From Phylloscopus collybita (Eukaryota; Chordata; Aves; Passeriformes; Phylloscopidae): a stretch of DNA of 64,000 nucleotides. A model generated the notes under the pieces. That model was not told the DNA's origin. It searched no databases and was given only the letters and a program-made list of their open reading frames with translations. Within the stretch, counting starts at the first letter, position 1, and the number at the start of each line of letters is the position of its first letter. Location: the NCBI GenBank assembly GCA_027886175.1, contig JAJNNQ010000018.1, positions 20,565,001 through 20,629,000 on the forward strand, in the 5' to 3' direction. Shown here piece after piece: positions 51,501 through 63,113 of the stretch. The position numbers were made by a program, and so were the translations under genes.

Positions 51501-54500
51501 TAGCTTGTGATAAATGAAGAATTCATACTGTAATGCTATTGCCATTGCTTTTCTCATTGAATTTTTTGTTTTACTTCCACAAATATGTATTCATAGGAAC
51601 ATTAAGATTATTCTAAGTGCTGAAGTATTTGAAAAGCATGATCTGATTTAATTTATAAATAATCAATGAAACTTAAAATAGCTAAATAACAAATACAGAA
51701 GTATATTAAATCTTTTTTATTACAAAGGCATTTGGTGAATTTGGTGAGCTAATTTAGAAACTGGCCATTGCCATGTTTTTCATTACAACAAGTTCTCTGC
51801 TGTCTGACCATGATTTACAAGCACATAACAAACAGGACAAGAGAGATGACAGGCCAAGTCAGGTAATGATCAAGCATCAACATTACATTTTGACCAGTGC
51901 TTGGACTAGCTCTACTATCTGACTGTCTCCACAAGATTAGGTTCTTTTTCTCATGAATATTTGTATTATTCTGCTATAGAGTTTCACTCAGAACTACAAA
52001 TGGAAATGTTGGGGGGAAAAGCACACTTGAAAACAAAGCCATGAATAATGCTGTTTCAGAGCCAACCAGGAATGCAAGAAAATCAAAGGAAGTCTGTTCT
52101 ATTGAGATTTTTCCTCCAAAGATTTTTGGATGCACTTGGATATATACTTGAACCCTTCAGGGTTTATCTACTGGGAAATGAATTTCTGGGCAATCATCTT
52201 ATGCTCACAGGTCCAAGTTATGACCTGGAATGCCTTGTTGTGCTAGAAGCGATAAAGCAATGAAACTGATAGCTTTAGAGAATTAAAAGGTTGGAACTGA
52301 ACCAGGAGGAGAAACACAAGATAATTAACTGGAGCCCATTAACTTTTTCAGGGTGCTTGATACCATATCACAAATGCAAAGCATTTCTATAAAAGAAAAA
52401 TAAATATTTCATATTATAAATGAGGGTGCAATCTGTTTTTATCTGGACGCATCCACATCAGTGCTGGCTTTCATCTGAGAGTGCATAATTGAGATGGCAA
52501 CAGAATGACAGAGAGTCCTTAATTTGAGTTGTCCAGGGCAGAGTGAATTGTTGGAAATATACAGTTTTGCAAAAAGAAAAATGCTTTGCTGGCTGACAGC
52601 TTTTAAGCACATCTGCTTTCTGGGAACTAGGGAATTGCACATTTTGCTGTAGCTTTGGTATGTTGCCACTATAGTTCTTTGAATCTCTGTCCAAGACAGT
52701 AAAGATTTGTGAATGAAATAGTCTAGGAATATAGCTCCAGAACACATTTTTCCTGTCTCAGAAGAGGAATAATCTACAACATGAAGGCAACCTGTTAACC
52801 AGAGTCCCTGGTAATATCAAGGAGTCATGAGTGCCATAGATGGCTCAAAAGTCTGTTCTTCTTCTGACCCAAAAGCCCCAGATGAAAAGAACTGTGGGAT
52901 ACTGAAAATGATTAAGGATAAAGATTTTGGGAACTATTGCATGTTGAGATGCAAAGAAAGTTAGAAGAAATCTGGGCATACAAATTTGGTTTTACAGGGT
53001 TACCAACACTCAAGCACAAATTTGTTTAATGAAGGGCTGCTAGGAGTGAGGGAAATTTCTCCATCACCTTTATTCTTTTTCTCTTCTGAGTAACAGTAGG
53101 AGATAGCCCATAGCAGCAGAGAAACACACAGCAGCATACCTGGAACATGGGACTGATTTGCAGTTCCCATGAAGATAAGCACAGTCACTAAGTCATTGTG
53201 AGAGAAGGGTCCTTTCTCTAAATTTTTTGCTAGCCTTCTTATTTTTCAAAAAAGTCATTTACAATTCCAGACCAGGTGAAGTGGTTTTAAGGATTGATTC
53301 TGTCACTGCCTCCTTATTGCAATGAATGGAGAGAAACAATTAAGGGCACAATCTGCTTCATTGCTAGCAAAGTTCAAGGGCCTTCTGCAAAGAAATTCAG
53401 GGTTGTGTTAAACAAAAAATTAAAGACCCAGTCTGACTTTCTCTTCTGTGTATTTGCAACAGTCTTCCTATGTACACATACTTCCTTTGCTTGCTAAAAC
53501 AACCCTTTCCATTATTATCAACTTTGCCTTCCTGAGCAGCATTCTGAATTTTCTGAGCCAAAGACAGTGTACTTTGAAAGCAATCCTGCATTTCTAGAGT
53601 ATACAGGGACTGATAGCATTTACATAGATTTGTTTGGACAAAGAACTTCATATGTTACTTCAATGACAGCAGAATTTTTTTTTCTTCCGATGTGTTCCCC
53701 ATATGTTACTTGCCATAAATTTTTAAGGCTGAGAGCATAAGCCAAGAGCAGCTTTTACATGGTTTTCAGCAGTGATTTCATATTTTCATTAATTAGAATT
53801 AAGAGAAGAAAATGCAAAATTAAAATAATCCAGACATACTATTTGGATTTTTACATTTATTCCTGTGACTGTGGACAGGATTCAGAACAAGACTTACACA
53901 CAGAAATAAGCCATGAAGGAATCAGAAAAACATAACTTCTGCCAAAACTTTTAAACATTATGGGTGAGAGATGCTCTGAAACCTGTATTCATTTTAACAG
54001 ACCATGCCGAGCAGAAAGGCTTTGTAGAGGATCAGTTGAAGGTCTAGGTCCTTAATTAGCTCAATGGATTTTTGCACAGTGATGAGCAAGAGCCAGAGGG
54101 ATGCCAGATGGGAGCAGTAGCCAGGTGGTTGATACAATTAGTCTGATAGTGCAAAACTCAACACCAAGTCAGACACAAACAGCTGCTGTATTTATCACAC
54201 AGAACAAAGGCAACAAACAACTGGAAGGAAGAACCACAAGTCCTGATGTAGGACATGAAACTGGAAGACAGTAAACATTAAGGAAAATACAAAAGCATAG
54301 TAAGCATGACTGGACATTGCATAAATGATGGAGATGACACTAAAGAAACAGAAAGTGATATGGAAACAATTCCAGTTCATTGCAAATCAGAGGCAGAAAC
54401 ATGCAAATCAAGAATCATAAATATGGTTGCTTTATTTACTAGAGCGGGGAAAGCGATATTGGCAACTACAAGGCATGATCTCAATCAGGAAAAATATGAA

Positions 54501-55005
54501 CTAACGAATATCATACATAAAATACCATGGCAGATAACATGATCTTATTTGCCAGGTAGGTGATTTTCTAAGGAAATTAGGTAAAATCTAATCCATCAGG
54601 CTTAAGGAAATCGATCAACATGGTCTCAGATGAAAAATGAATTAAGGTGAAGAAAATACAGAACTGTAAAGTGGGTAAATAGCTATCTATTCCCCATGAG
54701 GGGAAGATTGCTGGGGATTACAGTTCTACAGGAGTCTAACATAACATTTGAATTGACAGGACATAAAGAGAAGAAAGTTATTTTCTAGTGCCAAAAATGG
54801 AATTGTCAACATAAATAAAAGTGTGGGGATTTTTAATAGGAATACCATACTGCTAAGTTCCAGAAGTGTTGAAAAAACAGTGTTTCATAGCACTATGCTT
54901 CTAGGCCCTGTACTAGAATTACAATTTCTGCTATTAAGTGGAGAATCATATTTTTAAACAAACAAAAAGAAGGCACAACAGTTGCAGAGTGTTACCACTG
55001 TATAT
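48586..55005. other. Unique sequence, no gene or repeat recognised
   Basis: About 6.4 kb. Several modest open frames overlap on both strands (48830-49096 plus, 52439-52747 minus, 53397-53651 minus, 54306-54542 plus). A good acceptor followed by a GTGAGT near 50605-50633 frames only 28 bases. None is called. Confidence 0.45.
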
Positions 55006-55010
55006 ATCAA

Positions 55011-55742
55011 TGTCTCGGTTTGGAAAAACAGGTATCTGACAGGGAAAGCTGGAGTTTCCCTTAGAATGGGGAATGTAAACCCCTCACCCCTGCTGAATTA
55101 TAATTTTACAATTAAGGGCTTTCAGGCAAAGATTTGGGAATAGGAATAACAGTTCTTTACTAGGAATATTTACAATACAAATGTTTCTAGGAAAAGAAAC
55201 AAAACCACCCAACCAAACCAGCAAACAAACAACCATTTTGGAAAACCCTGACAGAGTCAGAGCTGTTTGTCAGGGAAGCAGTCCAAAAGTGAGTCCTCCT
55301 GGAGCGGCAGATGTGGTTCTGGTGGAGTAGAGATGATCCTGTAGAACAAGGGTCCAGGTAGTGATGAGAAGGGGTCCAGTCTTCCTCCAGAAATTGGGTG
55401 AAGCTGGATGCCTTCTCATTCCTGAGGCTCAGTTTTATCCAGGTAGGAATGGTTGGCTCCCCCCCCTGAGTGGAGCATCTCACAATAGGATGATGGAATG
55501 TGGAATGTACTGCTTTGGGGAGGGTATAGTTTGGGGATGTGTTAGTCTGGGGAGGTGTTAATGGCCCATTAGCAGACAACTATTGCCCTGGAGGGAAGAC
55601 CTGTGGTGGAACAGATAAGAAACAATGCCCTACAGTTGGCCCATTGACAAAAGGCACCCGCCCTACTCCTCCCAAAGTAAAGAACAATGCTTTCAGGCGA
55701 TGAAAACAGAATACACATTTTTGTTTTCCATAACCCAGGACA
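55011..55742 (-). mobile_element. ERVL-like solo LTR, 732 bp, with 5-bp target duplication
   Basis: The element is bounded exactly by the direct repeat ATCAA (55006-55010 and 55743-55747). Its plus-strand ends are TGTCTCGGTTTGG and CCCAGGACA, giving canonical TG...CA termini. It is the same family as the element at 62346-63113, which lies in the opposite orientation; over the terminal 150 or so bases my hand alignment shows about 7 differences. The sequence matches my memory of a passerine ERVL LTR family, and a 5-bp duplication suits ERVL. No gag, pol or env sequence is attached. The minus-strand sense is inferred from the family alignment. A 130-codon minus-strand frame at 55187-55579 lies wholly inside the LTR. 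Confidence 0.88.
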
Positions 55743-55747
55743 ATCAA

Positions 55748-56394
55748 GAAATGTGACTCTGAGCATGCTAAGCTCAATTCATGGCAAAGTATTTCCAGTG
55801 AAACAGACTGGTATTGACATTTACATCATAAAATGTTATACCAGAAAAATGTGATTCTATTCAGTCTCACTCAAGAAAAAAAATTATTCAAATTTGATCA
55901 AAGAGTCTTCCTGAAGGGAAAGGAACAGTTTTCTTTAGGAAACTGATGACAACTGTTTGTCCAAGCAAAGTGCGCATGGATGAAGGTTATGACTGCTCTT
56001 GTAGAAATAGAGGGGGAAAACTAATTATTTAAGCTCAATAAAAAGGAAAACTTACAAAGAAATTTACAAAACAGGAACAAATACAGGCATTCTAATCTCT
56101 AAAACAGAGGGTACCATAAAAATTGCCTAGGTTAACGACAGAGTTAATATATTAAAAATATTTTTTCAAGGACTTGAAAGATCAAATACCAGATCTTTGT
56201 CCTTGCTCAAGTGTGCCACACTGCTCCCCCACTGCTCCAGTGGATCCCCTCCACAGTTTGCCAGCAGACAACAGGTAGGTAGGTGCTCTCTTACATTGAG
56301 CCTGGGCCTGATGCAGTGGCTGCTCACCTCAGTTCTGTGATCAGGATCCTCTCATCATGCAAACAACCTTTTTTGTCACTGCTCCCTTAAGTAT
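55748..56394. other. Unique sequence, nothing recognised
   Basis: Sequence flanking the LTR. No repeats or genes were recognised. Confidence 0.45.
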
Positions 56395-56490
56395 TTTATA
56401 TATATAAAATATGTATATATATAAATATATTATTTCATTATTTAGTATTAGTATTTAGTTATTTATTCATATATATAAATATCGAGTAAA
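56395..56490. repeat. TA-rich low-complexity stretch
   Basis: Dense TATATA and ATTTA words (for example TATATATAAAATATGTATAT). It is probably a DNA-unwinding-prone low-complexity tract. Confidence 0.85.
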
Positions 56491-56650
56491 TAACTAGCTG
56501 TTGTATAGAAATCAGTTTATAAATAAAAAAATAATGATTTAGTATTTCATACTAGGAGATACTCTTGAGCATAAGTAGGGAAAGGGCTACACTGGAATCA
56601 GTGCTGTACTCTTCCCTGGAGCCACCAGAACCCAACGTGAGACAGATGTC

Positions 56651-56753
56651 TCCACCAAAAAGCACAGAAACATGAAATTTTAATATTTGAAAGAACACAA
56701 ATCCATCCAATCTCAAAGAAAAGACTCTGACTTCTAACTGAAAGCCTATTTCT
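56651..56753. repeat. 103-bp direct duplication, copy 1
   Basis: This sequence (begins TCCACCAAAAAGCACAGAAA, ends GAAAGCCTATTTCT) recurs at 58194-58295 with only one single-A length difference in 103 positions. Flanks differ at once on both sides. It is not one of the repeat families I recognise. Confidence 0.95.
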
Positions 56754-57992
56754 GCAGCTGAGGGTCAAGGGCATGCAGTCTGGGTCCCTCCCACTAAAAG
56801 ACTTAACACTATGCACTGCTTGGGGTGCAGTGAAATTGAGACTGATGACTGTCTGCTAACTCCACTGACTCAGTGACAGCACACTTGAAATTTTTATTAT
56901 CTGTTTCCTGGTACATTAACTGGGCTGACTTTCACCCCCAACTGCCACAGCAGTCAGAAAAGTTCTTCTTGTGGCCATTATAAACAATTGCACTGAATTC
57001 TTGCTCATTATTTCTTGTGAAAGAAAACCACTATGCCTGGATTACTGCAAATCTGTCTCCATTGAAGCAGTTCTGTGCGAGCCACTGTCTGTGGCAGTGG
57101 ATATGCTGTAGTTCTCCAAACAGCTCTATAAAAATCTCCATGGAAATAAGGCTCCTTAGCACTGAGAGAATGTGACCTGCAGAGAGCTCTGTCCCACGTA
57201 TCCTTCTTGCTGTGTGAGCATGGTATAAGTAACCTCAGACAGCAGTTTGGAAGCTCTCTTCTCAGTAAATGGTATTAAGCACATTCACCTTAGCAGCAGA
57301 GCCTACAGGGAGCCAGAATGTTCAGGAGATGATGTATTGATATCTGCTGGGAATAAATGAAGACTGCAAATCTCAAGAAAAAAACCAAATTGATTAGATG
57401 CAGAAAGCATGAAAGTGCAGTCAGTATAACAAGTGCCTCCAAGAGTTTCCTAAGGCAGGCTTAGTTTCTCACAGTAGCTGCTTTCTATAGATCCAATATG
57501 ACAGTCTTGTGTGTATGCTACTCTTCCACTGCACTGTGTTCTGACTCAGAGAGGTGACATGACATCAACATAAATTTTCTAGAAGCTGTGTTTCAGGCTT
57601 TGATCATTGACATCCTGACCAGAAAAAAAGTGGAAGGTTCACCTCTTCATTTCCTCCCTATGCAGTGTGGTTATCTTATTTACAATAACAGATCAAATTC
57701 AGACACATATACTTAGTTATACTGAGTCTCATACAGAAATGATCAAAGAGTTCTACTTGTCAAGATTTTATCTGATGAGGATGTTGCATAGGAAAGGATT
57801 CCCTGCTGTTTTAAAGTCATAAGTTTCACAAAGTAGAAAAACTTGGTTTTTAATAACTATAATATAAACCCACACCTTGTCTTCACTTTCTTTTTTTCAA
57901 TAAGGTAAGAGAAACCCTGTAATGAATTCAAAAATGTCATTTTCTTGTTAGAGATCTAAATCCTGAAAGGCACAATTATGACAGACAGAAAG
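56754..57992. other. Unique sequence, nothing recognised
   Basis: Spacer between the duplication and the A tract. No repeat family or gene was recognised. Confidence 0.45.

Positions 57993-58037
<45 letters not shown>
57993..58037. repeat. Poly(A) tract, 45 A
   Basis: Uninterrupted A run, the longest mononucleotide tract in the window. It lies 156 bases before duplication copy 2. The preceding GACAGACAGAAAG does not identify a retrocopy. Confidence 0.96.
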
Positions 58038-58042
<5 letters not shown>

Positions 58043-58193
58043 TCCTCTCAAAAGAATCAAATGTCTTTAAAATCACCAGTGCTTTGCTAAGACTGGCTGA
58101 TAATGCAGTTGCAAGAGAAGTTCCCTTCACCTTGCACTTTTATTATCTTATTGTTGTATTATGCATATATTGATATCTGAGATTTTTCTTGAA

Positions 58194-58295
58194 TCCACCA
58201 AAAGCACAGAAACATGAAATTTTAATATTTGAAAGAACACAAATCCATCCAATCTCAAAGAAAAGACTCTGACTTCTAACTGAAAGCCTATTTCT
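58194..58295. repeat. 103-bp direct duplication, copy 2
   Basis: Same orientation as copy 1, 1.54 kb downstream, one A shorter in the first A run, otherwise identical by eye. Near identity over 102 bases implies a recent event, since older repeats nearby differ at many positions. Confidence 0.95.
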
Positions 58296-60104
58296 CAATT
58301 CTAGAGACCTCAAATCCCTAAGGCATTCTAGAGGATATAAAATAGAGTCCATTTTTTTACATGATGATTTTTTCTGAGTACTCCTGATAGTATGAATATT
58401 AATTTGCTGTAGTAAATCAAGATTCAGATTTTGGGGTTGGCAATTCAGCCCAAATTTCAGGATCTAGGCACCTCTTTCCTTATCATTTCTTAGAAGTGTT
58501 CTCTCTTTTCACCCAGAGACATAACTTTGTTTCCTGCATCGTTATCACAGTCAAGCTGCTGCACAGACAGGCTGTAAGATCCACCTGACTGCTTCACAAT
58601 GCTGTTAAAAGGGATATTCACGCTCTATTGTCATCTCTCAGGAAAAGTTTTTTTGACACAAGTCAGCCCCCTTTTTTTGTCAGTAAGGAAGAAGAACCAT
58701 ATTCAGAGAGGGCTTCAGGCCACCGTGGTGCACAAATATTCATGTTTCCTTCTACTGCTTTCAATTTATGATTCTTTATGAAACCCATCTGATGAGTCCA
58801 AATGAGTTAGGGTTCAAGGGCTACTAGAGGAGGTTATTTGTCAACCTACTTGGGAATAGTCCAATTAAGAGGTATCTAGTTCAAATATAAATCATATTCC
58901 TGTTGGGCCATCTCTGAGCTCTTTACAATATGGCATCTGCAGTGATGCACAAAAACAGTAGCATAGCTGACAGTTGTAATAATAGATCCTGTATATTAGG
59001 AGTGGATGCAAATTCAACAGCTCTACCACTCAGTAGTTACATGCAGAATAACAGATGACATGTCTAAGGACTCTTAGAGGGATTTGGTCAAAGTAAAGGA
59101 GGCAAGACAGGAGAATTCTCCATTTCTCAGTAGTGATGTCACAGAAGCTAGCTGGCTAATTAGCTAGTCAGATAACATGACATTCAGCTAACAACAAGAC
59201 CACAAGGTAAGTAGCTACAATAGCTAGATTAGATTCCTTCTGTCGGAATAACACTCAAAACTTCCCTGAGAGTGCTTAGAACTGTGTGTAGGTGACAATA
59301 TATTCTCTGTCCTGAAATCTGCAAAATCAAGGTCCTGAAGACTCTAAAATTCTTTGAAAAATTGTTTTTCTTTATTGCCCTCTTACCTTCTAAGTGACTT
59401 CATCTAGTACCATATAGAGCTGTGACTTAAGACTTGAAAGAACATCCATGTTTTCATATTCTACACCTACTACATACAGCAAAAACACTGATTAATAATG
59501 TCACTAAACTCTGTAAAATTCTTACTTAGTTGAACAATTATTTTAATTAGACAGAAGGTTAATAAAAATACCCTTTACTGGAAAATAAGCTGTGCTGACT
59601 TATTTGGTGGTTTCTGATTCCACAGTTCCCATAACACACCATTTCTTCCCAATCAACATGCATTCCAACATAATTGGAGGGTGAAGAAATATGTGAAAAT
59701 TACATTAATTGAAAAGCATTTTCAAAGGCAGTCAGTGCTAATGAGACCAACCAGAAAAGTGGAGCCAGCTATAAAAGTAAAATACCATGACGCTTAACCC
59801 TTTGCTAAGGATGGTAATTAGCAGGAAGGTTAGGCTCGGTATTAATGAGGTACTATTTTTATTTCATTGAGATTAAATTTAACAAGGCAATTAGTCTAGG
59901 CTAGGAAGGAACAGTTGCTAAATACCATTCAAAGCAACATGAAGAGTCAGATACAAAATGTGCCACTTAGAAAACATAAAGGAAACAACTGTTACATGTG
60001 GAAACCTACATTATGGGATACCACTGGGTATTTTAAGGGTGTATGAATGATTAAAGAGGCCAAATCCTCAATCTTGTAATCTGAAGTCACTTTATAGTGA
60101 CTAA
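58296..60104. other. Unique sequence, possible conserved noncoding DNA
   Basis: No mobile element was recognised. The stretch 59690-59900, containing GTGCTAATGAGACC, TGGTAATTAGCAGG and GGCAATTAGTC, resembles conserved noncoding DNA with homeodomain-type sites. A GTAAGT near 59206 follows an acceptor-like TCCATTTCTCAG, but all three frames contain stops. Confidence 0.4.
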
Positions 60105-60612
60105 TAGAATCACAATTACAGAATGGGAAAGGTTGGAAAGGACCACTGTGTGTGGCCACTGGTCTAACCTCCCTGCTCACACTGGGTCATCGTAAAGCAC
60201 ATGGCACGGGATTACATCCTGTTCCTGAAGAGATTCTCCAGTGAGGGAGACTCCACAACCTCTCTGGGAAATCTGTTCCAGTGCCCAGTCACCTGTGCAG
60301 TAAAGAAATTCTTCCTTATGTTCAGGTGGAACTTCCAGTGCATCAGTTTCGGCCTATTGGTTGGCAGTATTGAGAAAAGCCTGCATCCTTCCTCTTGATA
60401 TCCTCCCCTCTCAGTCACTCCTTTTCAAGGCTTAAGAGGTCCAGGCCCCTCAGACTTTCCCCATGAGAGAGATGTTCCAAACCCTTAATCTTGTTGCCCT
60501 CCACTGGACCCGCTCCAGGAGCTCCAGGTCTCTCTTGTACTGAGGAGCCCAGAACTGGACACAGCACTCCAGCTGTGGCCTCACCAGGGCTGAGTAGAGG
60601 GGCAGGATCACC
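60105..60612 (-). mobile_element. CR1 LINE, antisense, segment 1 of 3
   Basis: The antisense CR1 begins TAGAATCACAATTACAGAAT and runs through ACTCCACAACCTCTCTGGG, TGTTCCAGTGCCCAGTCACC, TAAAGAAATTCTTCCTTATG, GTTGCCCTCCACTGGACCCG and GCCCAGAACTGGACACAGC, all in correct order. It stops in the middle of the element at GGGGCAGGATCACC, where the solo LTR begins. Part of the minus-strand frame at 60415-60690 is CR1-derived. Confidence 0.95.
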
Positions 60613-61317
60613 TGTTGCAATGCGTGCCTGCTCTGGCCCCAGCTCAGGGATCAGCCTAGGCCTCCCGGCAGCTCCAGCACGCCTCAGCAAGTCACTTTGT
60701 GGGGTCTCGGTTCAGGCAGCTGGGTAACACTGCTAAGGCTGGATCAAAGAAAGAGGGGACTCTCTCGAAGTTTTCAGGGAACAGAGGCTTTATTTGGGGG
60801 GAAAGGGGTCAGGAAAATCCCCCCAGCCACCAGGCTGGTGCCTCTTGAGAGAGACCCCAAGCCTGGGGTGGTGGGCGTTTTAGTACTACATTTCTGGGGT
60901 GGGTTCAAAGTCACAGATACCAATAAAACAATTCAAATACATCATGCCAAACTAAGTCACTTAAGTTCTAACAAATCCAACACAGGTTTGGGAGTGGCCT
61001 GAGGGAAGTCCAGCAAAGTTAGTGGCTAAAATTACTGTACTTCAAAGATAAGGATGCAATGATGGACAAGAGGGAAATTATGCATGACAGAGGGGGTGAG
61101 ACAGGGAAGAACCAATAAAAGAAAGGTTCCAGGCAGAGGCTAAAGCTGTCCTAGAAACTCTTATCGAACTACAAGAAAGTTACATACTAATACAAGAAAT
61201 ACATCCCAAAACAAAAGGGCTTTCTAGAGTTGTGCAAGCTATGCTAAACTTAACAATAAAACCCTTCATACTGTATTCACAGCTAAGGCCTGTAAACTAT
61301 TTTTTTGCAGACTCACA
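60613..61317 (-). mobile_element. Solo LTR, 705 bp, inserted in CR1 with 6-bp target duplication
   Basis: The element begins TGTTGCAATGCG and ends GCAGACTCACA, flanked by ATCACC on both sides (60607-60612 and 61318-61323). CR1 sequence resumes precisely after the second copy, so the insertion point is fixed to the base. A minus-strand AATAAA (plus 60789-60794), followed on that strand by about 176 bases to the element end, suggests minus orientation; two AATAAA words also occur on the plus strand, so this is likely rather than proven. A 6-bp duplication and TG...CA ends fit an ERVK-type LTR. No internal viral region is present. The 101-codon frame at 60697-61002 lies within it and has no recognised domain. 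Confidence 0.92.
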
Positions 61318-61545
61318 ATCACCCCCCTTGACATGCTGGCAATGCTCTTCCTAATGCACCTCAGGACACCACTGGCCTTCCTGGCCCACAGGGCACACTG
61401 CTGGCTCATGGACAACTTGCCCATGACGAGTCCCAGATCTTTATCTACAGACCTGCTCTACAAGCAGGTCAGCCCCTAGCCTGTGCTGGTGCATTGGGTT
61501 ATTCTTCTCCAGATGCAGGACCCTTCATTTGCCTTTGTTGAATTC
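61318..61545 (-). mobile_element. CR1 LINE, antisense, segment 2 of 3
   Basis: Directly after the solo LTR the antisense CR1 continues (CCCCTTGACATGCTGGCAAT, CACCACTGGCCTTCCTGGCC, GGGCACACTGCTGGCTCATG, GACGAGTCCCAGATCTTTAT), then is broken near TTTGTTGAATTC by a sense CR1 tail. Confidence 0.95.
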
Positions 61546-61717
61546 TAGATGGAACAGGCTGCCCAGGGAGGTTGTGGAGTCTCCTGGTCTGGAGACATTC
61601 AAAATCCACCTGGATGAGTTCCTGCATAACCTGTTCCAGGTGACACTGCGTGGCACGGGGTTGGATTAGGTGACCTCCAGAGGTTCCTTCCAATCCTAAT
61701 GATTCTGTGCTTCTCTG
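61546..61717 (+). mobile_element. CR1 LINE 3' end, sense, inserted in antisense CR1
   Basis: TAGATGGAACAGGCTGCCCA, GGAGACATTCAAAATCCACC, TGGATGAGTTCCTGCATAAC and GGTGACCTCCAGAGGTTCCT, ending ATGATTCTGTGCTTCTCTG, is a sense CR1 3' end of about 170 bp. Both flanks are antisense CR1, so it inserted into, or was inverted within, the older copy. No clear target duplication is visible. Confidence 0.92.
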
Positions 61718-61895
61718 AAAGAAGGTCCTATTAAGGTCCTTCTGAAGGGCTGCACAGAACTGCGGAGTATGGGCTGCTCCTCCAAGGTTTATGACATCAG
61801 CAAAGTTACTGAGGAGGCATATGCCCCTTCATCCAAGTCATTGACGAGTAAACAAAGCTGGCCTCAGCATTGGACACTCTTAAAACTCCCAGCTT
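61718..61895 (-). mobile_element. CR1 LINE, antisense, segment 3 of 3
   Basis: AAGGTCCTTCTGAAGGGCTG, GACATCAGCAAAGTTACTGA and CTGGCCTCAGCATTGGACAC continue the interrupted antisense CR1. With segments 1 and 2 this rebuilds an element of roughly 900 bp of CR1 sequence. The far edge is approximate. Confidence 0.85.
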
Positions 61896-62345
61896 AAAAT
61901 CTGTTTTCTGTCAGTAGTACATAAATGCACTATGTGGAGGCAATACGCGAGGAGTCATCCTTTTCATCCAATGCAACCAGTTCAAAACTTTCCCACAGCC
62001 TTCAAACAATTCACATTGCACAGTACAGTCTGATGGAGGACATCACACACTTCTGCCCTTGGCCTCATAGTGACTGTTCAGCATCCTCATTTCTGCAGTT
62101 ATTTTATATTCATGAGAATGCTATTTCTCAAACTACCTGCATAATGTCTTGTCTCTTCAATAGAGTAAAAAAAGAATCCTCAGGAGACAAGGGAGATACT
62201 ATTAAAATGAATCCTACAGATCATCTCCTTCTCTATTACTTTTGCTCCCTTTCCAAACTAGATGGGGATGGATTTGAATTCTCTTTGAGGAGCGCTGAGG
62301 AGGAGATTACATAGACCATGCCCACCACTTCTGCCAAAGCAACTG
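61896..62345. other. Unique spacer with a 129-codon open frame
   Basis: The plus-strand frame 61925-62314 (129 codons) is the longest in the window outside known repeats. It has no recognised domain, signal peptide or splice context. It is slightly longer than I would expect by chance in DNA of this composition, but I do not call it a gene. Confidence 0.35.
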
Positions 62346-63113
62346 TGTGACTTGGGTTGTGGAGCCAGGGGTGTGTATTCTATTTCACTTGTTAAAAGCA
62401 GTTGGGGAGATGTTTTTCTTTATCTCTTGTAACTCTGGGGGGAGAGGGGCGGATGCCTTCTGATAATGGGCCAACTGTTAAAACCAGGTGGGGCAGTGTT
62501 TCTTATCTCTTTCATTGCCTGGGGAATATTTTCTGCTAATGGACCATTAAGACACCCCTAAAAGCACACATCCCCAAAATAGACTATCCTCATTCCATCA
62601 TCCTATTGTGAGATGCTCCACCCAGTGGGGGAAGCCAACCATTCCTACCTGGATAAAACTGAGACACAGGAACACCAGGTATCTAGCTTCACCTGATTCC
62701 TGGAGAAAGACAGGACTCCTTCTCACCCACTGGACCCCTTCTCACCACCACTGGACACTTGTTCTACAGGATCATCTCTACTCCACCAGAATCACATCTG
62801 CCACTCCAGAAGGACTCACTTTTGGACTGCTTCCAGCACCCTGACCAACAGGGTGTCAGCTTGTAGCTCTGACTCTGTCAGGATTTTCCAAAATTGTTGT
62901 TTGTTTGCTGGTTTGGTTGGGTGGTTTTGTCTTTCTACTACATTTATATTGTTAGTATTCCTAGTAAAGAACTGTTATTTCTATTCCCAAATCTTTGCCT
63001 GAAAGCCCTTAATTGTAAAATTATAATTTGGCAGGTGTGAGGGGTTTACATTCCCCATTCTAAGGGAAACTCCAGCTTTCCCTGGCAGATACCTGTCTTT
63101 CCAAACCAAGACA
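62346..63113 (+). mobile_element. ERVL-like solo LTR, about 770 bp, sense copy
   Basis: This is the same family as 55011-55742, in opposite orientation. Shared blocks include GTGTATTCT, GGGCCAACTGT, CCATCATCCTATTGTGAGAT, TTGTTTGTTTGCTGGTTTGG, TAGTAAAGAACTGTTATT and the 3' end TTTCCAAACCAAGACA. GTGAC occurs directly after the 3' end (63114-63118) and at 62347-62351 just before TTGGGTTGTGG. That fits a 5-bp duplication in which the first few LTR bases (expected TGTC) were lost, so the true 5' edge may be 62352. No internal viral region is present. TAGTAAAGAACTG holds a possible variant poly(A) signal AGTAAA. The 78-codon frame at 62608-62844 is LTR sequence. Confidence 0.85.

Noticed and set aside
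55187..55579. 130-codon minus-strand frame inside the LTR, partly similar to the 62608-62844 frame in the other copy
   Set aside because: The similarity is explained by the shared LTR DNA; the frame shifts between copies, so there is no sign of coding conservation.
59100..59206. Exon ending at a GTAAGT donor
   Set aside because: All three frames between the acceptor-like site and the donor contain stops.
60415..61002. G+C-rich segment as a CpG-island promoter
   Set aside because: The composition is explained by CR1 and the solo LTR; no other promoter signal was seen.
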